Source: Acidobacteriota bacterium
GTDB taxonomy: Bacteria > Acidobacteriota > Terriglobia > UBA7540
NCBI GenBank assembly: GCA_021827245.1
Contig: JAKAWN010000471.1
Span: 1 to 5,157, forward strand
DNA length: 5,157 nucleotides
Direction: 5' to 3'
A program made the position numbers and the translations under genes. This document shows, piece after piece, positions 1-5,153 of the stretch. Under the pieces are notes generated by a model. That model was not told the DNA's origin. It ran no database searches and saw only the letters and a list, made by a program, of their open reading frames with translations. Numbering within the stretch: position 1 is the first letter of the stretch; the number at the start of each line of letters is the position of its first letter.

Positions 1-75
1 GAACTCGCTGCCCCTTCAGTCATCTTGCGTAGATGTTGTACAGTAGCTTGTGTAACTTTCGGGATTTATTGTCCC

Positions 76-303
76 GTGAGATCCGAACGTGTTTCATCGA
101 GGATAGTCAATCTGAACAACGCGTGGCACCCTGACAAGCTACAAAGGCGAGTTGACGAACACGCGCGCCGCATGGCCGAGGGGGAAGCGGCCCGGATTCC
201 CTGGCCGAAATTGCTCCAGGCACGCAAACTCTACCTTGACAGCGGAGCAATACATCAAGGCCAACTACGAACCCACCGACCGCCTGGCACTCGTCGTTCT
301 TAA
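76..303 (+). pseudogene. Possible 3'-truncated remnant of a small gene upstream of the primase
   Basis: This open frame runs from a GTG at 76 to a stop at 303 in a different frame from the primase. Its middle part, about 112-240, translates into a convincing soluble, helix-rich peptide (KLQRRVDEHARRMAEGEAAR, then IPWPKLLQARKLYLD). After about 240 it merely re-reads the start of the primase out of frame and becomes unconvincing. A purine-rich GAGGA at 99-103 lies before the in-frame CTG at 112, which may be a degenerate start. The simplest reading is that a small gene lost its 3' end by a deletion that fused it to the primase start. A frameshift joining it to the primase as an N-terminal domain, or a sequencing error, are alternatives. 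I do not recognise the family, and the boundaries are approximate. Confidence 0.35.
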
Positions 304-1240
304 CCGTCAACAAGCTGAGACCATCCAACGAATCGCCACGGCTGAGGCTATCGCTACAAGATTCCAAGGCTGGCTTCGCCACAAAAATGCTCGAGGGTCC
401 GACATCTACATCTCGCAAAATGCCTTAAACGAGGACGCAGACGGACGGACGAAGGCGGACATAAAAACGATCCGCCACGTTTATCTCGACCTCGACCGCG
501 ATGGTGAACAAGCCCTTGCAAAGATCAAAGCAAGCCCCAACGTGCCCACGCCCAATTTTGTAATCAACACGTCGCCTGGCAAATACCAGGTGATTTGGAA
601 AGTTCAAGGGATAAAGCAGGCGGAATCCGAGAACCTGATGCGGGCGATGGTTCGGGAATTTGGCGGTGATCCTGTCGCAACTGACTCAACCCGAGTTCTC
701 CGGCTTCCCGGCTTCTTCAACAAGAAATACGAGAACGGTCATCGGATCGAGGCCCGCCAACTTAGCTCTCAAACCTACCAGCAATCGGATTTCAAGGTTG
801 CGCTTGGGACTGGCCAGGAATTGAACCCTGCTTCATCGCAGAACGTAATTGGGGAACGCGGCGCGACTCATCAACGGACCCCCTCGGAGAACGATTGGGC
901 GTGGGTAATGGGCAAGCTTGAGCGCGGCGAAACCCTTCCGGTTCTCATACAGAAGGTTGCCGATTATCGCGACGACAAGCCAAATCCGCAATATTACGCG
1001 CGACTCACCGTGACGCGGGCTTATGCCTTCTTCAAAATCTCGCATGGCGAGAACCCTCAAAAGGTTGCGCGCGCCATAAGTGCGTATCCTCCCCATTCTT
1101 CAGAAAATGGAATGGAGTACGCGAAAGGTACCGTCCAGCGTGCAATTGAGCAGGTTGCCAGATCAAGGCAACATCAGAATTCGGAAGCGCCTTCTCAGGG
1201 GCAGGCTTCCCAGAAACTGGGGCTTAGGATAACACCATGA
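236..1240 (+). CDS. RepB-like DNA primase (archaeo-eukaryotic primase fold)
   Basis: Cytoplasmic primase of the plasmid RepB type, expected to make primers on single-stranded DNA for replication of the element. With a TTG start at 236 the protein has 334 residues. It opens with TAEQYIKANYEPTDRLAL, a familiar N-terminus for this family. The metal-binding pair is D85-L-D87 in HVYLDLD. A nucleotide-binding strand follows at 112-121 (TSPGKYQVIW), then the signature DPVATDSTRVLRLPGFFNKK at 145-164. The C-terminal part carries a conserved-looking DKPNPQYYARLTV block after a W-rich helix. There is no helicase domain or Walker A motif, so initiator or helicase functions must come from elsewhere. The frame is open back to a TTG at 152, but those 28 extra codons are rich in P, R and G and overlap a better frame, so I reject them. 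The Shine-Dalgarno for 236 is weak. The stop overlaps the next start by ATGA. Confidence 0.85.
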   Translation: MTAEQYIKANYEPTDRLALVVLNRQQAETIQRIATAEAIATRFQGWLRHKNARGSDIYISQNALNEDADGRTKADIKTIRHVYLDLDRDGEQALAKIKASPNVPTPNFVINTSPGKYQVIWKVQGIKQAESENLMRAMVREFGGDPVATDSTRVLRLPGFFNKKYENGHRIEARQLSSQTYQQSDFKVALGTGQELNPASSQNVIGERGATHQRTPSENDWAWVMGKLERGETLPVLIQKVADYRDDKPNPQYYARLTVTRAYAFFKISHGENPQKVARAISAYPPHSSENGMEYAKGTVQRAIEQVARSRQHQNSEAPSQGQASQKLGLRITP

Positions 1241-1899
1241 CTCTCACAAAACCGTTACTACGATGGCTTTTTGTGAATATCGCACTCGCGGTCTTGGCAT
1301 TTCTCTGCGCCGGGAAAACTGGGCTTCCGATGCTCCGCGCTTACCTTGCGATGTACGCAGCGATCACGCTTGCTGCCAGCATCATTGTTGACCCCGAACT
1401 CTTGCAAGAACGGGCCATCCGCGGTGACTCCGGCTTAGACCCAATCGGCGGTAAGGGAATTGTCATCCTCTTCTTTGCAACCGTAGCCGTCGCCGCCCTC
1501 GACATTGGCAGGTTCCACTGGACGCAAGGCACGCAAGGCATGACCCAGGCCATAGCTCTCACTGTCGTAGCGGTTTTATTAGGCCTTATAACGTGGGCCA
1601 TGGCAGTCAACCCTTTCTTTTCAAGCGCGGTACGCCTGCAACACGAGCGCGGGCATCACGTCATAAGTCGTGGCCCATACCGCTTCGTGCGACATCCGGG
1701 TTACGCCGCGATGTTCTTCAGCGTGCCCGGCAGCGCGATTGCGCTTTGCTCCCACGTCGCGCTAGTCCCTGGTGTCCTTTGCTCTATTATTATTCTCAGG
1801 CGCACCTTCCGCGAAGACCGATTCCTCAAAGAAGAGCTGCCCGGATATCCCGCTTACATGTTGAGGGTTCGCTATCGGCTCTTTCCGGGCCTTTGGTAA
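1237..1899 (+). CDS. Isoprenylcysteine carboxyl methyltransferase (ICMT/PEMT)-family membrane protein
   Basis: Integral membrane protein of 220 residues, a usual length for bacterial members. It has hydrophobic segments at about 8-25, 33-51, 74-90, 103-123 and 152-187. The family signature RGPYRFVRHPGY lies at 145-156 and the C-terminal part FREDRFLKEELPGYPAYMLR at 191-210. In the family these regions form the S-adenosylmethionine pocket and membrane active site. Eukaryotic relatives methylate prenylated cysteine carboxyl groups. Most bacterial members have no known substrate, so calling this one a protein methyltransferase would go beyond the evidence. AGGA at 1226-1229 is a ribosome site 7 bases before ATG 1237, and the ATG overlaps the primase stop (ATGA), which suggests translational coupling. 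A 9-bp in-frame tandem duplication encodes TQGTQG at 96-101, in the loop before the fourth hydrophobic segment. It is likely a cargo gene of the element. Confidence 0.85.
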   Translation: MTLTKPLLRWLFVNIALAVLAFLCAGKTGLPMLRAYLAMYAAITLAASIIVDPELLQERAIRGDSGLDPIGGKGIVILFFATVAVAALDIGRFHWTQGTQGMTQAIALTVVAVLLGLITWAMAVNPFFSSAVRLQHERGHHVISRGPYRFVRHPGYAAMFFSVPGSAIALCSHVALVPGVLCSIIILRRTFREDRFLKEELPGYPAYMLRVRYRLFPGLW

Positions 1900-1905
1900 A
1901 GGAGG
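1898..1905 (+). promoter_or_regulatory. Strong ribosome binding site for the zinc-ribbon gene
   Basis: AAAGGAGG lies 8 bases before ATG 1914 and overlaps the TAA stop of the methyltransferase. It decides the start of the zinc-ribbon gene, whose frame is otherwise open far back into the methyltransferase. Confidence 0.8.
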
Positions 1906-1913
1906 AAAACAGA

Positions 1914-2399
1914 ATGCAATGCCCAAAATGCAAGTCAGAGGATGCAGTCAAACTCTCGCTCGTCCATGCAGCGGGATTGTCGGATGTCAAGACCCGCTCG
2001 CGAGGTCATGGATTGGCGCTCGGCAATGGCGGCCTGCTTTTGGGTTTCGGCAGCTCAAAGGCTGCCGGGACTTCGCAGACTCAGCTCTCAAAGCTGGCTG
2101 CACCACCCCACAAAAAACGATATCGGCGCGTAATTCTGGTTTGGCTCATTGGGCTTCTCATGGCTGGGCCGCTAATCGACGTATTCACGGCATCCGTAGC
2201 AAATCCTGACGCTGTGCTTCGCCACGATTTCCAGATTTTCGTGTACATTTCCACTGCTATCGTCGCCCTCGTCCTCGTCGCCCTCTGGAGCTTCAACCGC
2301 ACAGTATTTCCGCGCAGACACGAGACCTGGAATCGCTCCTTCATGTGCCGACGTTGCGGCCAATTCTTTCACCTCGCTTCCCACGAGGAAGAATCATGA
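1914..2399 (+). CDS. Membrane protein with split zinc ribbon (two CxxC knuckles)
   Basis: A 161-residue protein that begins with a zinc knuckle (C3-P-K-C6) and ends with a second one (C145-R-R-C148, followed by GQFF). Together they could form one four-cysteine zinc ribbon. Between them lie a basic, glycine-rich stretch (about 28-53) and two hydrophobic segments at about 72-92 and 106-127 with a short connecting loop. Both ends should therefore lie on the same side of the membrane, which by the positive-inside rule (HKKRYRR at 66-72, RRHETWNR at 134-141) is the cytoplasm. I recall similar proteins (LSLVxxxGLS and TQLSKxxAPP patterns) annotated only as zinc-ribbon proteins of unknown function. 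The open frame extends upstream to 1593, but the strong ribosome site fixes ATG 1914. Its stop overlaps the YbjQ-like start by ATGA, so the two are probably translationally coupled. Confidence 0.8.
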   Translation: MQCPKCKSEDAVKLSLVHAAGLSDVKTRSRGHGLALGNGGLLLGFGSSKAAGTSQTQLSKLAAPPHKKRYRRVILVWLIGLLMAGPLIDVFTASVANPDAVLRHDFQIFVYISTAIVALVLVALWSFNRTVFPRRHETWNRSFMCRRCGQFFHLASHEEES

Positions 2400-2647
2400 T
2401 GCTCGTTACGACCGCATCGGAACTCGATGGTTACCGCATCCACGTCACCAAGGGCCTAGCCCAGGGCGCGACGTTTGAGAACATGCTTCACCATGCGGAA
2501 CAACTCGGAGCAAACGCTATTGTCAACGCGGCATACGACAGTGCGCTTAAGGCCGGATTCTTGTTTCACGGCGATGCCGTCGTCGTCCAACCAATTGGTA
2601 GCAAGCCTGTTACTGGGCTTACAGGATCCGAATATGAAAAACGATAA
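2396..2647 (+). CDS. Short YbjQ/DUF74 (heavy-metal-binding domain) family protein
   Basis: A small soluble protein of 83 residues with the family pattern: an N-terminal strand LVTTASELDGYRI (3-15), then GLAQGATFENMLHHAEQLGANAIV (20-43), and a final strand HGDAVVVQPI (58-67). Full-length YbjQ proteins have about 100-110 residues and carry an extra central segment after the first strands. This one goes directly from KGLAQG to the LGANA helix, like a short subfamily I recall from other bacteria. Relatives form pentameric barrels; their biochemical role is not established despite the 'heavy-metal-binding' name. No cysteine or histidine cluster supports metal binding here. The start could be ATG 2396 (ATGA overlap with the zinc-ribbon stop) or the adjacent ATG 2399; AGGA at 2386-2389 serves either. 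The 3' end overlaps the ORF6N gene by 14 bases. Confidence 0.78.
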   Translation: MMLVTTASELDGYRIHVTKGLAQGATFENMLHHAEQLGANAIVNAAYDSALKAGFLFHGDAVVVQPIGSKPVTGLTGSEYEKR

Positions 2648-3191
2648 ACCACATCTCGATGGTCAGGCGACCATAGTTCCTACGGAGAAGATTGAACGCT
2701 CAATCTTGCTTATCCGCGGGCTTAGGGTGATGTTGGACACCGACATAGCCGAACTCTACGGGGTAAGCACTAAGCGCTTAAATGAGCAAGTCAAGCGCAA
2801 TCTAGGTCGTTTTCCCTCTGATTTCACGTTCAGGCTGACGATCGAAGAGAAAAATGAGGTAGTCGCAAATTGCGACCACCTCCACAAGCTCAAGTTCTCC
2901 CCAGCGTTACCTCTCGCCTTCACCGAGCACGGCGCAATCATGGCGGCCACTGTTCTCAACAGCGAACGGGCCATCAAAATCAGCCTGTATGTTATCCGCG
3001 CCTTCCTGAAGCTTCGAGAAATGCTCGCCACGCAAAAGGAATTTGCTACGAGGCTTGAGGAACTGGAGAAGAAATTCGCCGAACAGGACGAGAATTTCAA
3101 GCTTGTCTTCCAACACATTCGTCAGCTTATGCAGCCTACTCCAGTTTCTCCAAAGCGCCGGATCGGATTTGCCTCAGACCAAGACCATTAA
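2634..3191 (+). CDS. ORF6N-domain DNA-binding protein
   Basis: A 185-residue soluble protein with an ORF6N domain at about 17-115. Landmarks are RGLRVMLDTDIAELYGVSTKRLNEQVKRN (28-56), FPSDFTFRLT (60-69), LAFTEHGAIMAATVLNSERA (94-113) and RAFLKLREML (122-131). A charged coiled-coil-like helix follows at about 125-165, then a proline-containing basic tail ending in KRRIGF. ORF6N domains are related to KilA-N domains and are common in phages and integrated elements, where DNA binding or regulation is presumed but rarely shown. The frame is open back to 2475, but those codons overlap the YbjQ-like gene. ATG 2634 is preceded by AGGA at 2623-2626 with a 7-base spacer and begins just before the family homology. 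The gene overlaps the YbjQ-like gene by 14 bases, and the HTH gene begins 15 bases after its stop. Confidence 0.87.
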   Translation: MKNDKPHLDGQATIVPTEKIERSILLIRGLRVMLDTDIAELYGVSTKRLNEQVKRNLGRFPSDFTFRLTIEEKNEVVANCDHLHKLKFSPALPLAFTEHGAIMAATVLNSERAIKISLYVIRAFLKLREMLATQKEFATRLEELEKKFAEQDENFKLVFQHIRQLMQPTPVSPKRRIGFASDQDH

Positions 3192-3206
3192 CAAATAGAG
3201 CCGCTT

Positions 3207-3569
3207 ATGAAAACTTACTCGGGCAATTCGTGTCCATCAGTTGACCTTTCCGCGCAGGGACATGAGATGGACCTCACTGATGGGCCGCCTAAGTCAACCG
3301 GATCCCAGACTTCAACCCGAGAATCCACCCTCATGCCAACTTCGACCAAATCCGAGCAGACTTTCGAACCTCTCCTGGGCATTGAGCAGAGTGCGTCCAT
3401 GTTAGGTGGAATCCACCCCAAGACGCTCCAGCGAATGGCCCGAAAAGGCGAAATACCCGGATATCAAATTGCCCACCGCTGGTATTTCCGAGCCTCGGAC
3501 CTGGACGCATGGCTAAAGAGTAGGCTAAACTCAACCTGCCAATCCATCCGCATGAACGGAGGAAATTGA
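3207..3569 (+). CDS. Excisionase-like helix-turn-helix (MerR/HTH_17-type) protein
   Basis: A 120-residue protein whose last half is a winged-helix DNA-binding domain of the excisionase/AlpA type. It runs from EPLLGIEQSASMLG (54-67) through the recognition helix HPKTLQRMARKGEIPGYQI (70-88) and the wing RWYFRASDLDAWLKSR (91-106). Its position one base before the integrase start fits a recombination directionality factor or a regulator of the integrase. The first 50 residues are rich in Ser, Thr and Pro and look unstructured; relatives I recall begin close to the EPLL motif. The true start may therefore be ATG 3267 (AGGGA at 3256-3260) or ATG 3333, which would give a protein of 78 residues and leave 3192-3332 as an untranslated gap. 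The domain itself is secure; the start is not. Confidence 0.78.
   Translation: MKTYSGNSCPSVDLSAQGHEMDLTDGPPKSTGSQTSTRESTLMPTSTKSEQTFEPLLGIEQSASMLGGIHPKTLQRMARKGEIPGYQIAHRWYFRASDLDAWLKSRLNSTCQSIRMNGGN
3558..3562 (+). promoter_or_regulatory. Ribosome binding site of the integrase gene
   Basis: GGAGG lies 8 bases before ATG 3571, inside the last codons of the HTH gene. It supports ATG 3571 as the integrase start and suggests the two genes are co-translated. Confidence 0.75.
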
Positions 3570-3570
3570 A

Positions 3571-4776
3571 ATGTTCAGGCGGATACGATATCAGCAAGGT
3601 TGTCTAACCCGAGAAAGGAGGAAGACCCGATCAGACGTTTGGGTGTTCAGATGGCGGGAAACAGGTCCCAACGGCCGGAAGCGCAACCGGAAGACAGTGA
3701 TCGGTACCACCGAGCAATATTCTACCGAATCACTGGCACGGACAGCCGTGGATGGCCTGCGTCTCGAAATCAACAAGGAAGCTCCCACCTCCCTCACAAA
3801 TTCAATTACCTTCGGGCAATTGGTTGCTCATTACCAAGAGAGAGAGCTTCCAGACGACGTCAGTCAGGCCAGGATGCCCAAGGCCCATTCCACAGCAGTA
3901 ACTTACCGGCGTTACTTGCAGAAATGGATAAGGCTGCGTTGGGAGGCCTATTTGCTCCAGGACATCCACTCAGTAGCCGTGGAGGACTGGCTGTATGCGT
4001 TGAAAGCAGCGAACGGAACGAAGGCCAAGATCAGAAATATCATGAGCGCCGTGTTCCGTCATGCCATCAGATATGGGTTTCTTCCCAGGACCGAGGAATC
4101 CAACCCAATCAAATATGTGCGCCAGAGTGCGGCAAGCGATGTGATTCCCACCATCCTCTTAAAGGACCAAGTGTGGAAAATCATCGTGAACCTGCGGGAA
4201 CCGGCACGTACGATGGCATTTCTCGCAGCGTTTACGGGCCTGCGGATAAGCGAACTTCTCGCGCTAAAGTGGACCGACATCGACTTCGCGAGGTCAGAAA
4301 TCAGCGTCAGACGCGCCATTGTCTATGGTGCGGTCGGCGGCTGCAAATCAAAGGCCTCAAAGAAGCCCGTTGCGCTCGATCCCATGCTGGCAGACGCTTT
4401 GCAGCACTGGAGGCTCAGAACACCCTACTTCAAACCCGACGACTGGGTCTTTGCAAGCGCCAAGCTCAACGGGACCAAGCCGCTCAATCCCGGAATGCTT
4501 CGCAGATGGCACCTCAAGCCTGCTGCGAAGAAAGCGGGGGGTTCCGGCGAGATCGGGTGGCACACGTTCCGAAGAACCTTGGCCTCTTTGTTCATTGCCG
4601 ACGGTGTGGACGTAAAGACCGTCCAAGAATCGCTTCGGCATTCAACCAGCAAGATCACGCTGGATTTGTATGCACAGGCGACTACCCCCAACAAACTCGC
4701 TGCGCAACGGAAACTGATCGAGACGATTATTCCCAAAACGCAGCAACCCACCTTCTTAGCCGGGCTCAATTCCTAA
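3571..4776 (+). CDS. Tyrosine recombinase / site-specific integrase
   Basis: A 401-residue integrase of the phage/island type, full length and apparently intact. The N-terminal part (1-65) has the basic strand-rich look of an arm-binding domain (DVWVFRWRE...RKTVIGTTEQY). A SAM-like core-binding domain spans about 79-175 (TFGQLVAHYQERE to NIMSAVFRHAIRYGF). The catalytic domain spans about 190-385 and carries the full set: R225 in TGLRISELLALKW, the probable hairpin lysine K259 in CKSKASKKPVAL, H331-x-x-R334 in GWHTFRRTLAS, H357 in LRHSTSKITLD, and the nucleophile Y367 in DLYAQA. It should cut and rejoin DNA at the attachment site. Its 3' end lies 72 bases from the 3' end of tRNA-Phe, the classic arrangement for an element integrated in a tRNA gene. 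The sequence closely resembles integrases I recall from Acidobacteriota. A second long open frame across this region is a shadow. Confidence 0.95.
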   Translation: MFRRIRYQQGCLTRERRKTRSDVWVFRWRETGPNGRKRNRKTVIGTTEQYSTESLARTAVDGLRLEINKEAPTSLTNSITFGQLVAHYQERELPDDVSQARMPKAHSTAVTYRRYLQKWIRLRWEAYLLQDIHSVAVEDWLYALKAANGTKAKIRNIMSAVFRHAIRYGFLPRTEESNPIKYVRQSAASDVIPTILLKDQVWKIIVNLREPARTMAFLAAFTGLRISELLALKWTDIDFARSEISVRRAIVYGAVGGCKSKASKKPVALDPMLADALQHWRLRTPYFKPDDWVFASAKLNGTKPLNPGMLRRWHLKPAAKKAGGSGEIGWHTFRRTLASLFIADGVDVKTVQESLRHSTSKITLDLYAQATTPNKLAAQRKLIETIIPKTQQPTFLAGLNS

Positions 4777-4793
4777 GCGAAAATTCGTTATTG

Positions 4794-4848
4794 TTCCTTT
4801 CTGTTCCCACGGCGGCGACTGTGCTTTTAGCTAAGTCGTTGAAAGGAA
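4794..4848. repeat. 8-bp inverted repeat between integrase and tRNA-Phe
   Basis: TTCCTTTC at 4794-4801 is matched by its exact reverse complement GAAAGGAA at 4841-4848, which directly abuts the encoded CCA end of the tRNA. The arms are separated by 39 bases that include the 8-bp palindrome TTAGCTAA (4827-4834). TGTTCC is also directly repeated at 4792 and 4802. The position suggests integrase or excisionase binding sites, but a chance repeat or a weak tRNA 3' trailer structure are possible. Confidence 0.4.
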
Positions 4849-4891
4849 TGGTGCCGCGGGACGGAGTTGAACCGCCGACGCCAGCCTTTTC
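4849..4891. other. Putative attachment (att) site in the 3' half of tRNA-Phe
   Basis: A tyrosine integrase gene ends 72 bases from the 3' end of an intact tRNA gene. In such elements the crossover core usually lies between the anticodon loop and the CCA end, and the inserted DNA restores the tRNA. The exact core cannot be set, because the second copy is not in the window; I saw no other copy of this sequence to the left. Limits given run from the anticodon to the CCA end. Confidence 0.45.
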
Positions 4892-4924
4892 AGGGCTGCG
4901 CTCTACCACCTGAGCTACCGCGGC
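4849..4924 (-). tRNA. tRNA-Phe (anticodon GAA)
   Basis: A complete 76-nt tRNA on the minus strand with encoded CCA. The acceptor stem GCCGCGG pairs with CCGCGGC. The D arm is GCTC/GAGC around AGGTGGTA. The anticodon stem CAGCC/GGCTG holds the loop CTGAAAA, giving anticodon GAA (at + positions 4889-4891). A 5-base variable region precedes the T arm GGCGG-TTCAACT-CCGTC, which has one G-U pair, followed by discriminator A73. It reads phenylalanine codons UUC and UUU. All stems are intact, so the gene should be functional even if its 3' part was replaced by element DNA on integration. Confidence 0.97.
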
Positions 4925-4935
4925 AAGCATCAGAT

Positions 4936-4964
4936 ATTCTCAAACGGATTCGGAGTTCTGTCAA
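4936..4964 (-). promoter_or_regulatory. Sigma-70-type promoter of tRNA-Phe
   Basis: On the minus strand a perfect -35 box TTGACA (4959-4964) is followed after 17 bases by GAGAAT (4936-4941), a 4/6 match to the -10 consensus. Transcription would start about 4-6 bases before the mature tRNA 5' end at 4924. The overlapping AATATC could contribute to the -10 region. Confidence 0.75.
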
Positions 4965-5114
4965 GGAAACGGACTTGCCCCAAGAATCGCGATTGATTGG
5001 CGATGAGGGTCCCGCGAAGCTTTACGAGCTGAGACAGCGGTGCCGTGGGGAGGGCTGCAGTGTTGTTTCGAGCGGTTTACCCCGGTTTTCAGGCCTTGCG
5101 AGCCATTTACAGGG

Positions 5115-5153
5115 CGCGGGAGTCCGCTCTCGTCGACACTCCCGCGTCGTTTT
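5115..5153 (+). terminator. Strong hairpin, possible intrinsic terminator
   Basis: CGCGGGAGT (5115-5123) pairs perfectly over 9 bp with ACTCCCGCG (5138-5146), with a 14-base loop. On the + strand the stem is followed by TCGTTTT, a weak U-tract. There is no visible + strand gene between the tRNA and this hairpin, so its client is unclear. It could stop read-through from the element, or be a structured RNA or protein-binding element instead. Confidence 0.35.

Noticed and set aside
25..75. Promoter for the array near TTGCGT, TTGTAC and TGTAAC
   Set aside because: No pair of boxes combines acceptable matches with 16-18 base spacing. The 5-bp stem CGGGA/TCCCG (60-76) is too short to call.
152..235. 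28-codon upstream extension of the primase from TTG 152
   Set aside because: The residues are P/R/G-rich, the family homology begins at TAEQYIKANYEP, and another frame reads better here. The extension remains possible if homologues prove longer.
1593..1913. Upstream extension of the zinc-ribbon frame into the methyltransferase gene
   Set aside because: The canonical AAAGGAGG ribosome site before ATG 1914 and the zinc knuckle directly after it fix the start. The extension is an Arg-rich out-of-frame reading.
2475..2633. Upstream extension of the ORF6N frame
   Set aside because: It overlaps the conserved YbjQ-like gene and has no family similarity. ATG 2634 has a suitable ribosome site.
4777..4848. 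Intrinsic terminator after the integrase
   Set aside because: CGAA/TTCG at 4778-4787 is a very short stem without a following T-run. Nothing in the gap has a proper terminator shape.
3600..4913. 437-codon open frame on the + strand overlapping the integrase
   Set aside because: It has no recognisable domain, runs out of frame through every conserved integrase motif, and enters the tRNA gene. It is a shadow of a GC-rich gene.
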